This document shows, piece by piece, positions 7,864 through 16,267 of a stretch of 64,000 bases of DNA. The notes beneath the pieces are model-generated. The model made no database searches and was not told the DNA's origin. It was given only the letters and a program-made list of their open reading frames with translations. The translations under genes were made by a program, and so were the position numbers. The stretch is from an uncultured Prevotellaceae bacterium. Lineage in GTDB: Bacteria; Bacteroidota; Bacteroidia; Bacteroidales; Bacteroidaceae. The stretch lies in contig CAMWQU010000003.1 in NCBI GenBank assembly GCA_947176535.1, forward strand, positions 55,526 through 119,525, written 5' to 3'. Each line of letters opens with the position of its first letter. Position 1 is the first letter of the stretch.

Positions 7864-8101
7864 GTAGTCCTGAATCGGGAGTTGATGCAGAGCCGAGAAT
7901 ATGCAAAATCCGTCCATATAATAGGTCTTCAAAAATCGCGACATAAAAACAAATAACCTTAGTTATTTTCTGCATTGCATATTGTTTTATATATTTGCAG
8001 ATAAATATCGGAGAGAAGCAAATGGCAGCATCAATTTGCCCGGTAGGAACCTGAATGCCATTCATTTGAGAAGGTCTCCGAGAAGAAAGAACAGCAGACA
8101 T

Positions 8102-9220
8102 ATGATAAACTTTGATGAATATATACGTCAAGGCGAACCGCAAAAGCGGGAAAAAGGCTACGCATGGCAGACGGCAATCGGTTTGCAGGCGGTCGATGGT
8201 CTGAAACCATCCGACTATCTGATTGAGACCGCCCGTAAGGACATCGAGGGTGAAATTACGATTGATGAAGTTGAGCAGCTTATAAAGAGCTATTATCAGT
8301 CGAAAGAGATACGTACCCCCGGAGATTCTGAAATGCACGAGGCAGATATGGCGTCAGCCAACATCCGCCGGCTTCTCACGGAAAAAACATTTGCCTTTAC
8401 GCTTGTCGGACTGACATCGGTTCATCGTCGGATTTTCGACGGTATATTCAGGTTTGCAGGACAAATACGCAACTACAACATTACGAAGAAAGAGTGGGTG
8501 CTCCATGGCGATACGGTGCTCTATGTTTCTGCACCGGATATTCGCAAAGCGATTGAATACGATTTGGAACAGGAACGCTTGTTCAACTATTCCAAAGTGG
8601 ACAGAAACGGGCTTGTAAACCATATCGCCCAATTTGTATCGGGGCTGTGGCAAATCCATCCGTTCGGCGAAGGAAATACCCGAACTACGGCCGTATTTAC
8701 CATTCTCTATCTCCGCTCCATGGGCTTCGACGTAACGAACGACTTATTTGCCAATCACTCATGGTATTTCCGCAATGCGCTGGTACGGGCCAATTATCAG
8801 AATGTGAAGAAAGGTATCATGCGTAATTCCGAATATCTGGAACGCTTCTTTCGCAACCTTTTATTGGGAGAGACAAATGAGTTGAAGAATCGGTACATGG
8901 TCGTCAATGCACCCGAAGCGTTGATTGACAGACAGGTTACACACGAAGACCGTACAAGTACCGAACAACCTACCGTACAAGTAACCGAACAAGTTCGCAC
9001 GATGTTGCTTACCTTGTCAGACGAACAATTATCGTTGAAGATGCTGATGGAGAGAATTGGTCTGAAGCATCGCCCTACATTTTTGGAGAATTATATTACC
9101 CCCGCTTTCGAGGCAGGCATCCTCAAAGTGTTATATCCCGACAAGCCCAACCACCCTCGGCAAAAATATCTGCTGACGGCCAAAGGACTGGCGTTATATA
9201 ACGAAATCAAGACAAACTAA
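8102..9220 (+). CDS. Fic family protein with fused VbhA-like N-terminal segment
   Basis: This 372-aa protein has the Fic active-site loop HPFGEGNTRT (residues 186-195), the signature of enzymes that transfer AMP from ATP to a target protein. The N-terminus contains GLQAVDGLKP at about 27-36, where VbhA-type antitoxins have (S/T)xxxE(G/N); here the Ser/Thr is Leu and the Glu is Asp. A C-terminal winged-helix-like segment (about 290-372) contains VTEQV, common in bacterial Fic proteins. I start at ATG 8102 with purine-rich sequence just upstream; the upstream extension from 7982 is not conserved-looking. Its last codons form the edge of the 186-bp repeat. Likely a self-inhibited Fic AMPylator; target unknown. 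Confidence 0.85.
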   Translation: MINFDEYIRQGEPQKREKGYAWQTAIGLQAVDGLKPSDYLIETARKDIEGEITIDEVEQLIKSYYQSKEIRTPGDSEMHEADMASANIRRLLTEKTFAFTLVGLTSVHRRIFDGIFRFAGQIRNYNITKKEWVLHGDTVLYVSAPDIRKAIEYDLEQERLFNYSKVDRNGLVNHIAQFVSGLWQIHPFGEGNTRTTAVFTILYLRSMGFDVTNDLFANHSWYFRNALVRANYQNVKKGIMRNSEYLERFFRNLLLGETNELKNRYMVVNAPEALIDRQVTHEDRTSTEQPTVQVTEQVRTMLLTLSDEQLSLKMLMERIGLKHRPTFLENYITPAFEAGILKVLYPDKPNHPRQKYLLTAKGLALYNEIKTN

Positions 9221-9396
9221 CCGAACCTTTTTATCTATAAAGCCGAGCAAAAATAACTTCATCCGGAGGCATTCTTTATTCATCGGCCGACGGACGGAGA
9301 TTCATCGTCGATGAACGGCCGTCCGTCGTCGGCGGAGGTACGTTCATCGACGATGAATAAAGAATACAGGATTTCGGCCGTAAGTTTCTGCCCGCA
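9211..9396 (+). repeat. Long imperfect direct repeat, left copy (186 bp)
   Basis: This stretch is repeated at 17843-18007 in the same orientation with few substitutions and one 21-nt deletion in the right copy. It contains a large palindrome whose arms ATTCTTTATTCATCG (9271-9285) and 9351-9365 are perfectly complementary. The left copy starts inside the last codons of the Fic gene. It bounds the recombinase/secreted-protein island. Confidence 0.9.
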
Positions 9397-9605
9397 ACAT
9401 ATAAAAGAGTCTCAACGGCGGTATAACGTTTTTATCGTTATGTCGCCGCCGGAAGGCTTTATATAGACGGACAAGTGTCACGCCTCATCCATAGCCCTTG
9501 TTACCCTCACTTCACTAAGGGAGCATCCGGGGACGTTTATATCTCATGGCAACAGCCGGACAGTTATCGCCGCCCCCAGTCTCTAATCCCTAATCTTTAT
9601 AAAAA
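9221..9605. other. Intergenic region: left repeat plus recombinase upstream region
   Basis: After the repeat, 9397-9605 holds no gene. It contains a hairpin around 9420-9451 (ATAACG/CGTTAT inside GGCGG/CCGCC) that could stop read-through from the Fic gene. Confidence 0.5.
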
Positions 9606-10817
9606 ATGGCATCCATCAAATTAAAATTCAGAGCGCACAAGGATAAAGGCAAAGACGGTGCGCTGTATTTTCAGGTCATCCACGACCGGGTAGTCAAGCA
9701 GGTAAAAACCGATTACCGCATCTATGAACATGAATGGGACAAACGGAATGAGGAGATTCTCAGGAACGCTCCTTTTTCGGAAGCACGAAACGAAGCCTTA
9801 GAGAGAATCCGCAACAAGGTTGCATGGGAACAGCGGAAGCTGAAGCAGGCCGCTGAGGCATTAGCATGTGCAGGCAGGCCATACACCGCGGACGATGTCA
9901 TCCAAAGCTATAAGACCGTTGCAGCAGCTCCGGCCACCGTCTTTGAATACATGAAACGGCAGTCGGAGCGATTAGCCAAACTCGGCAGAGTGCGCACCGG
10001 AGAGACTTACCGACAGGCACTTAACAGTTTCACGCGATTCCGAAACGGCATTGATTTGTATTTCGATATGCTCGATGCCGATGTGGTCGAACATTACGAG
10101 AGCTATATGCGGGCAAATTGCCTCTGTCGGAACACGACCTCCTTTTACATGCGGATTCTGCGTTGCCTCTACAATCGTGCCGCCGAAGAGGGGCTTACCC
10201 TGCAGAACAATCCGTTCAAGCGGGTCTATACCGGAGTGGACAAAACCGCCAAACGGGCAATAACGCTCAAAGAGATAAAGCGTATCAAAGAATTGGACTT
10301 GGCAGACAAGCCCGCTCTTGACTATGCCCGCGACGTCTTTCTGTTCTCTTTCTACATGCGCGGAATGTCCTTCATCGACATGGCTTATCTTCGGAAACAG
10401 GATTTCTCGAACGGTTACATCACCTACATCCGTAAAAAGACGGGACAGCAACTTTCGATTCGCTGGGAGCGGCCCATGCAGGAGATTGTCGCCAAATATC
10501 CGGAAAACCCGACACGCTACTTATTGCCGATTATAACTCGTCAGGACGGCACGGAACGGCAGCAGTATCTGAACAAGATACTGTTTGTCAATCGGAAACT
10601 AAAGCAAATTGCAAAACTTGCAAAAATCACCACGCCCTTGAGTATGTACGTCAGCCGCCACAGTTGGGCAAGCATCGCCCACTCGAAAAATGTGCCGTTA
10701 AGTGTCATCAGTGAAGGCATGGGGCACGACAACGAAGAAACTACACGCATCTATCTTACCTCCATCCAAACTAATCAGATAGATGAAGCCAACAATCGAA
10801 TTTTGAAAGAATTATAG
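9606..10817 (+). CDS. Tyrosine site-specific recombinase (phase-variation type integrase)
   Basis: This 403-aa recombinase has an arm-type N-terminal domain (residues 1-95, LKFRAHKDKGKDGALY...), a SAM-like core-binding domain (about 110-215) and a catalytic domain with Arg (FYMRGMS), Lys (RKKTGQQ), YVSRHSWAS, GMGHDNEETT and nucleophile Tyr in RIYL. The usual His of HxxR is Tyr (YVSR), as is frequent in Bacteroidetes recombinases of this type. It ends 29 bp before the 19-bp inverted repeat of an invertible segment, so it is the likely invertase; it might also move the surrounding island. Confidence 0.9.
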   Translation: MASIKLKFRAHKDKGKDGALYFQVIHDRVVKQVKTDYRIYEHEWDKRNEEILRNAPFSEARNEALERIRNKVAWEQRKLKQAAEALACAGRPYTADDVIQSYKTVAAAPATVFEYMKRQSERLAKLGRVRTGETYRQALNSFTRFRNGIDLYFDMLDADVVEHYESYMRANCLCRNTTSFYMRILRCLYNRAAEEGLTLQNNPFKRVYTGVDKTAKRAITLKEIKRIKELDLADKPALDYARDVFLFSFYMRGMSFIDMAYLRKQDFSNGYITYIRKKTGQQLSIRWERPMQEIVAKYPENPTRYLLPIITRQDGTERQQYLNKILFVNRKLKQIAKLAKITTPLSMYVSRHSWASIAHSKNVPLSVISEGMGHDNEETTRIYLTSIQTNQIDEANNRILKEL

Positions 10818-10846
10818 AAGAAAGTGTGTTTGGAAAATCGCGCTAA

Positions 10847-11046
10847 CTCTTTGGTAGAGTTAGTCTATAATTACATTATGATGGCACAAAGTTATAACTT
10901 TTATTTCATATTCTATCATTTAGATGCAAAATATTCTTTATACCTGTTTAATCTTTTTCTTGTATGAAATCACTCTTATTTGGATTTCGCAAATGCAGAA
11001 CACTAATTACCACAGACATAATTGTCGGACTAACTCTACCAAAGAG
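10847..11046. repeat. Invertible promoter segment bounded by 19-bp inverted repeats
   Basis: CTCTTTGGTAGAGTTAGTC occurs at 10847-10865 and as its exact reverse complement at 11028-11046, enclosing 162 bp. The segment starts 29 bp after a tyrosine recombinase gene and ends 35 bp before an operon of exported proteins. It contains a minus-strand -7 element (10887-10894) that would face the operon after inversion. This is the layout of Bacteroidetes phase-variable promoters. No known gene lies inside. Confidence 0.85.
10887..10894 (-). promoter_or_regulatory. -7 element TAACTTTG inside the invertible segment (OFF orientation)
   Basis: Minus-strand match to TAnnTTTG pointing toward the 3' end of the recombinase gene. 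After inversion it would lie at 10999-11006 on the plus strand, about 75 nt before the first operon ATG. No obvious -33 element, so promoter activity is predicted only. Confidence 0.55.
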
Positions 11047-11081
11047 GACATCAAAATATAACAGAATAATAACACACATCT

Positions 11082-11462
11082 ATGAATTTACTTTTAACTT
11101 CAAAAAAACAGACATCCTTATTCGGGAAATTGTTCAAATGCATGTTTCTGGCTGGACTGCTTATTTGTTTTACAAATTGTTCCGGCTCTGACGACTATGA
11201 AATCTTTGCTACAATCAATGGTACTATCACAGACTATGACAGCGGTATGCCACTCAAGAATGCCGATGTCGTATTATCACCATCGGGCATTTCTCAAAAG
11301 ACCGACGCAAATGGATATTATAAGTTCGACGAACTCGATGTACAGCAGTATACCGTTACTGTACAGAAATCTGGTTATCAACCCAATCGTAAAACAATTA
11401 CTGCCATTAGCGGAAAAGCCCAGCAAGTAGATATACAACTGAGAGTGATTCCACAAGAATAA
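11082..11462 (+). CDS. Lipoprotein with carboxypeptidase regulatory-like domain
   Basis: This 126-aa protein has a hydrophobic N-terminus with lipobox ICFTNC (Cys 33) and a single carboxypeptidase regulatory-like beta-sandwich (TINGTITDYDSGMPLKNADVVLSP ... YYKFDELDVQQYTVTVQKSGY). Such domains occur on surface lipoproteins and SusC-like receptors. It is first in the operon behind the invertible promoter. A later Met at 11142 would also give a plausible lipoprotein signal, so the start is not certain. Confidence 0.75.
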   Translation: MNLLLTSKKQTSLFGKLFKCMFLAGLLICFTNCSGSDDYEIFATINGTITDYDSGMPLKNADVVLSPSGISQKTDANGYYKFDELDVQQYTVTVQKSGYQPNRKTITAISGKAQQVDIQLRVIPQE

Positions 11463-11480
11463 AATAATAAGCCAGAATAT

Positions 11481-13640
11481 ATGAAACGATTGTATTTTCT
11501 TTATCCCTTATTAGCAATAGCAATCTTTTGCTCCTGCTCCAAAGACATTATTGAAGAAACAATAACCGGCAGCATCGCCGGCAGTGTCTCAGACCGCACA
11601 ACCGGCGAACCCGTTGCAACGGTAAACGTATCTATCAATCCCGGAGGTAGCTCGACTGTTACCGGCAGTGACGGCACGTTTTCATTTCCTAATCTCCATG
11701 AGGGCAGCTATACATTGTCGATACGCAAAGAAGGCTATAAGACCAATACTATCACTGCAGAGGTGAAAGCAGGTAAACCGACATCATTGCACATGACCAT
11801 CGACCGCATACCGGCATCGCTTACTGCGGATAAGAATCTGCTGAACTTCGGCGAGAGTTTAGTAGCACTCTCGTTTACCATTGTCAATTCCGGCTATACG
11901 GATTTGGCATATAAGGTCGAAACCGGGCATTGTCCGTGGCTTTCTGTAGAACCGGAAACAGACATATTAGGCTATGGCAAAACCGCAACTATCGTCGTAA
12001 ATCTGGATCGCAGTAAACTTCCAGAGGGCAATAACGAGGCAAACATAGTAGTGCGCTCAACAAGTGGTAACGGTAATGTAGAGGTGAAGGTTGTGGCAAT
12101 TAACAATGCAGGCGCATCAGTAAATACCCTTGACGTTACGAATATTGCAAACACCACTGCGACACTAAACGGAGAAATAATCAATCCCGGCTCGCCGGCA
12201 TATACTGAACGAGGATTCGTTTACGACACTCAACCAACACCGACCGTATCGGCTTGCATCAGGAAATTATCGTCCCCTGTTACATCCGACAAGAAGTTCT
12301 TTTGCAGCATTGACGGACTTTCACCGATGCAGACATATTATGCACGTACTTATATTATACAAAATGGCAATACAGTATATGGAAACATAATATCATTCAC
12401 AACATCACAGCAAGCCACAACCCTATCTACATCTGCCGTAACACAGATTGGTGCATCTACGGCCACATTTAATGCCCAGATTCTGACCATCGGTACACCT
12501 GCTTATACCGAACGCGGCTTCTGCTATTCCAAAAGCAACAATCCCACAATAGCAGATAACCGCAAACCGGTAAGCGGTTCAGGTGCTGGCAATTTCTCTT
12601 TGTCCGTGACAAACCTTGAATACCCTGTTACTTACTATGTACGAGCGTATGCTATTCAGTCCGGGAAAACAATTTACGGCAATATAGTTTCATTCTCGAC
12701 AAGTAGTTCACCAGTTATGGTAAGCACATACGCAGCAACGGAAATAACCTCATCTTCAGTTGTTCTTAATGGAACAATATTACAAGCGGGAAATCCAGCG
12801 TATACCGAAAAAGGATTCTGTTATGGTGGTTATTATCCAACAATATATGAAGACTCACGTATAGTGGTTTCAGGTTCCGGAACTGGAAACTTTTCTGCAC
12901 GAGTGAGTAACTTAAACTATAATGAAGGGTTTTATTTTAGAGCCTATGCCATTCAAGAAGGGAAAGTCGTGTATGGAGAGAATTTGCACTTCTCCACGAA
13001 TTATACACAGGCGGTAGTGAATACTTCGGATATAACCAATATAGCATATACGAGTGCTACCTTTAATGGTTCAATTGCAAATATTGGAGACCCTAAAATT
13101 ACCGAAAGAGGATTCTGCTATACAGACAATGGATACGACAATCCTCGAATCACAGATAAGAAGATAAAGGTCAATGGAATAGTCTCCGGTGATTTTAAAG
13201 CAGAAATAACTAATCTAGAGGAAGACCATTTATACTATGTTCGGGCATATGTAATCCAAAACGGAGAGGCTATCTACGGAACAGTAAAGAGGTTTGAGAC
13301 GGGATATTCCCCGGTTGTTGTTATCGGTTCCCCCCTGTCGGTATCAGCAGTATCTGCTACTACTTCTTATTGGAAAGCAACTTTTCGGGGGATTTTTGCA
13401 GACGGAAATCCGGAAGTCATCGAAGCAGGATTTGTCTACAGTACGACATCCAATCCAACAGTGAATACCGGAACAACCGTTCAACCCTCAAATATGAAGT
13501 GGTCGAGTCTATATGAAGGCTACGAATTTAATAGAACGGTCTCAACGTTGTTACCTTATAACACATATTATACTCGTGCGTATGTTAGAACACGATTAGG
13601 GTATACTTATAGCGAAACTATATCATTTACAACTTATTAA
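11481..13640 (+). CDS. Surface lipoprotein with regulatory-like, BACON-like and five FN3-like repeats
   Basis: This 719-aa protein has a lipoprotein signal (IFCSCSKD), a carboxypeptidase regulatory-like domain (residues about 28-105), a BACON-like Ig domain (about 112-210), then five repeats of about 95 residues. Each repeat carries the pattern TxTxNGxI..G.PAYTERGFCY ... TYYVRAYAIQ.G..IYGN..SFST, the FN3-like units common in Bacteroidetes adhesin-like lipoproteins. It is probably a long rod displayed on the cell surface, suited to binding host or microbial polymers; the ligand is unknown. It starts 18 nt after the first lipoprotein gene and falls under the same phase-variable promoter. Confidence 0.82.
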   Translation: MKRLYFLYPLLAIAIFCSCSKDIIEETITGSIAGSVSDRTTGEPVATVNVSINPGGSSTVTGSDGTFSFPNLHEGSYTLSIRKEGYKTNTITAEVKAGKPTSLHMTIDRIPASLTADKNLLNFGESLVALSFTIVNSGYTDLAYKVETGHCPWLSVEPETDILGYGKTATIVVNLDRSKLPEGNNEANIVVRSTSGNGNVEVKVVAINNAGASVNTLDVTNIANTTATLNGEIINPGSPAYTERGFVYDTQPTPTVSACIRKLSSPVTSDKKFFCSIDGLSPMQTYYARTYIIQNGNTVYGNIISFTTSQQATTLSTSAVTQIGASTATFNAQILTIGTPAYTERGFCYSKSNNPTIADNRKPVSGSGAGNFSLSVTNLEYPVTYYVRAYAIQSGKTIYGNIVSFSTSSSPVMVSTYAATEITSSSVVLNGTILQAGNPAYTEKGFCYGGYYPTIYEDSRIVVSGSGTGNFSARVSNLNYNEGFYFRAYAIQEGKVVYGENLHFSTNYTQAVVNTSDITNIAYTSATFNGSIANIGDPKITERGFCYTDNGYDNPRITDKKIKVNGIVSGDFKAEITNLEEDHLYYVRAYVIQNGEAIYGTVKRFETGYSPVVVIGSPLSVSAVSATTSYWKATFRGIFADGNPEVIEAGFVYSTTSNPTVNTGTTVQPSNMKWSSLYEGYEFNRTVSTLLPYNTYYTRAYVRTRLGYTYSETISFTTY

Positions 13641-13650
13641 GATTAAATAA

Positions 13651-14130
13651 ATGAAATATAAGCACATAATTTCTATTGTATGGCTCATTATCATTAGTGG
13701 GTGTAGAACAACTAACATTACTTCACATAAAGATTCAGATATAACGATAACAAAATCCGGTATCGAGGCTATTGGTACTGGTATAAGTCAAAACGAAAGA
13801 ATATCTAACTCTATTGCTACACGTCTGGCACGAACAAATCTATTAGAATACATAAACCTTGCATTGGCAAAAACCGATAAAGAGTTAGGACTTTCTATAG
13901 GGACACATACGGAGGATAAGTTACAAGGTTCAAAAGTAATTGAGACCACTCAATATAAACAAAGAAAAAACATTATAACAATCGCCCACGTAGAGATAAA
14001 TAACGATAAAATACATCAATGGATTGATTCATATTATGAAGCTCTTCCGGCTGATGATACATTGAGAATACAAACAAGTAAGAATAGTTTTTCGAAGCTC
14101 ATTTATAAACACCTAAATATTAACTTATAA
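13651..14130 (+). CDS. LPP20-like lipoprotein (small)
   Basis: This 159-aa lipoprotein (LIIISGC) has a region GIEAIGTGISQNERISNSIATRLARTNLLEYI that resembles the LPP20/FlgT-N type fold, where a glycine-rich strand is followed by an Ala/Arg-rich helix. No catalytic features. It is strongly AT-rich and is 10 nt from the FN3-repeat gene, same operon. Family assignment is tentative. Confidence 0.55.
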   Translation: MKYKHIISIVWLIIISGCRTTNITSHKDSDITITKSGIEAIGTGISQNERISNSIATRLARTNLLEYINLALAKTDKELGLSIGTHTEDKLQGSKVIETTQYKQRKNIITIAHVEINNDKIHQWIDSYYEALPADDTLRIQTSKNSFSKLIYKHLNINL

Positions 14131-14141
14131 TTTTCTTTATT

Positions 14142-14783
14142 ATGAAAAAAAATGTCCTTTTCATCGCTGCCATTGCAGCATTTGTATGTTCTTGCGGAAC
14201 GACAAAAAAGAGCACAACTAATCCTAACACGTATTACAACCATGCAATACGAAGCACACAGGTTGTAGAAAAAGCTGAGTCTCCTGCTCGCAAGGCTCGT
14301 TCGATCGACCCTTGTGATTCACTTGCTTGGGCACGCGATCTTGCTGCGGTCGGTACAGCAACTTCGTATAATGAGAAAGTAGCCAGAAATGAGGCCATCC
14401 GCGATGCACGTTACGAGTTGGGGCGCATGATGAAAGTTGCAGTAGAAGGAGCTGCAGAAGATTACCTGCGCAATGTTACAAAGAACAAGAAGTCCACAGC
14501 TGAAACCATTTCTGAAGAAATCAATACGCAATTCTATGCCGAATGTATAAAGAATTCCAAAGTTATCAGAACTACCGTCTATGACCTGTCCGACGGACAA
14601 ATTCAAGTTTATGCATGTGTTGAGGTTGTAGCTCGTTTCGATGTTTTGGAGAAAGCCGCTGAGATTGCAGAAAATATTCTCAGCAAAGACGAAGAACTTG
14701 AGGTCGAATTTGATAAGAACCGATTCAAGGAGAACATGAAAGAAGGTCTCAGAGAATACAAAGAAAATAACAGAAAGTCATGA
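14142..14783 (+). CDS. LPP20-like lipoprotein
   Basis: This 213-aa lipoprotein (FVCSCGTTKK) has LAAVGTATSYNEKVARNEAIRDARYELGRMM, which fits the LPP20-type pattern better than its upstream neighbour, and an acidic helical C-terminus. The two neighbours may be diverged paralogues that act together. It overlaps the next gene by 4 nt. Function unknown; an outer-membrane periplasmic-face or surface location is inferred from the lipobox. Confidence 0.65.
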   Translation: MKKNVLFIAAIAAFVCSCGTTKKSTTNPNTYYNHAIRSTQVVEKAESPARKARSIDPCDSLAWARDLAAVGTATSYNEKVARNEAIRDARYELGRMMKVAVEGAAEDYLRNVTKNKKSTAETISEEINTQFYAECIKNSKVIRTTVYDLSDGQIQVYACVEVVARFDVLEKAAEIAENILSKDEELEVEFDKNRFKENMKEGLREYKENNRKS

Positions 14784-15673
14784 ATAGTCGTTCCTTTTAT
14801 CTAATAATGGTCGCACTCCTCAGCAGTGCGACCATTGCCCTTGCGCAAACTGCATCTGATGCAATCAAACCAAAGTGGTTGCATAAGCTCCCTACAAGCA
14901 ATTCAACTTTCAAATACCAAGTCGTCGCGTCATCTGCATATAACCTTGAAGATGCCCGTTCAATGACCGTACAGACGCTTATAAGCGATGCCGGAATGAG
15001 AGCCGGAGTCGTCATCGTTTCCGATCACAAATCCACAGAAAAGGTTTCTCAAGTATGGGAAAACGGTAAACTCAAGGAAGTTATTAAAAAGGATATGGAA
15101 ACTATTGATACTGCTAAAGGGCATGAAATTACGCTTCATGCTTCATATATTGACGAATACTGGAAACAAGACAAGAATGGACTTTATCACTTACAACGCC
15201 TATATGCAGAATCAGAACTTGGGCAAATGCCTTATTACGATGATGTAGAACGAACGACAAGTTATTTGTCAGACCCAGCAACGTGGGGACTTTCATTGAT
15301 ACCGGGAGCAGCCCAGTTTCATAAAGGTTCGTATTTAAAGGGTGGATTGATTCTGAGCGGAAGCGTCGCACTAATTGGCGGTATTATTTTTACCGAGAAC
15401 CAGCGAGCTGATTATGTAAAAAAAATTGCTAAGACCCATGAGGCTAATATCAAACGGGCTTACGCAACCAAACGTGACCATTTTGCAACAGGTCGAAACA
15501 TTTGCATAGGTGCAGCCGCTGCATTGTATGTTTATAATCTTATTGATGCCGTTGCTTCACCTGGAGCGCGTCGTATACTCATAAAGCAATATTCAAATGG
15601 AAATACATCTACACTTCTACCTATAATTTCTGCAGATGGGTATCCTGGTATGATGGCTTCCATTACATTCTAA
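14780..15673 (+). CDS. Exported protein with membrane segments, DUF5683-like C-terminus
   Basis: This 297-aa protein has a signal peptide (ending IALAQ) and a domain of about 150 residues. It then has SLIPGAAQFHKGSYLKGGLILSG, two hydrophobic segments (GGLILSGSVALIGGIIF, ICIGAAAALYVYNLIDA) and the end PGMMASITF. The 'PG..Q..KG...KG' plus 'YN..DA' pattern is seen in DUF5683-like proteins of Bacteroidetes. It starts inside the stop of the LPP20-like gene. The role is unknown, perhaps a membrane anchor for the system. Confidence 0.62.
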   Translation: MNSRSFYLIMVALLSSATIALAQTASDAIKPKWLHKLPTSNSTFKYQVVASSAYNLEDARSMTVQTLISDAGMRAGVVIVSDHKSTEKVSQVWENGKLKEVIKKDMETIDTAKGHEITLHASYIDEYWKQDKNGLYHLQRLYAESELGQMPYYDDVERTTSYLSDPATWGLSLIPGAAQFHKGSYLKGGLILSGSVALIGGIIFTENQRADYVKKIAKTHEANIKRAYATKRDHFATGRNICIGAAAALYVYNLIDAVASPGARRILIKQYSNGNTSTLLPIISADGYPGMMASITF

Positions 15674-15712
15674 TTATGATTCCCATAAATCACTCTATCT
15701 CTTTAATCAGCT

Positions 15713-16186
15713 ATGACAAATAAAACTCAAAAGTTCATATCAGTAATTAAAGGAATATGGAATTTCTTAGTCGATATCTCCAATATTATAAGTTGCGTTG
15801 TTGCAATTATAAGTTGCATTGTTGCAATTATAAGTTGTTACATTGCTTATACTGCTGTCACGGAGATAATTAGTCTGAATGTTGAGATTACTCCAATTGT
15901 AAGAATGTTCCAAAAGGATTCCACTATTGTTGAAAGAATCATTTTTATACCTTCAGATAATAACCCTATTGACAATCTTTTATCAAAAACGCCGGATGGA
16001 GAATCTAAAGGAAGTACAAATTCTCCCCTTAATATCCCAAAGCCCAACGATTCTCCCTCAAAAAAAGATGAATCCCCATATCTGTCTCAAGAAGAAGTTA
16101 AATCTATCGAAGAACATAGAGACTCCTTTTTAGAGGGGATAAAGCCCTTAGAAAGGATTAAGAATATTATTAGACAAATACCATAA
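15713..16186 (+). CDS. Small membrane protein with tandem ISCxVAI repeats
   Basis: This 157-aa protein has one long N-terminal membrane helix built from three heptads (ISCVVAI, ISCIVAI, ISCYIAY) encoded by 21-bp tandem DNA repeats at about 15785-15848. A Ser/Pro/Asn-rich linker and a charged helical C-terminus follow. No family recognised. It probably faces the periplasm with its C-terminal domain. Being between exported proteins, it may be a coupling component of the island system. Confidence 0.55.
   Translation: MTNKTQKFISVIKGIWNFLVDISNIISCVVAIISCIVAIISCYIAYTAVTEIISLNVEITPIVRMFQKDSTIVERIIFIPSDNNPIDNLLSKTPDGESKGSTNSPLNIPKPNDSPSKKDESPYLSQEEVKSIEEHRDSFLEGIKPLERIKNIIRQIP
15785..15848 (+). repeat. 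21-bp tandem repeat, three copies, inside coding sequence
   Basis: Units beginning ATTATAAGTTGC repeat every 21 bp and code for the ISCxVAI heptads of the membrane helix. Copy-number slippage would stay in frame and change helix length. Confidence 0.75.
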
Positions 16187-16267
16187 AAACATGTAGTCAT
16201 ACATCTAAAATGTCTTTGACAAAAGGGTGTACAGCTTAACAGACTTTAAACTTTATCTACTCAGAGC

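Noticed and set aside
9211..9396. Long repeat as insertion sequence ends
   Set aside because: The copies are direct, not inverted, and no transposase is present; they are better read as recombination or intergenic palindromic elements.
10964..11191. 75-codon plus-strand ORF across the right inverted repeat
   Set aside because: It overlaps the invertible segment and the lipoprotein gene in another frame and has no supporting features.
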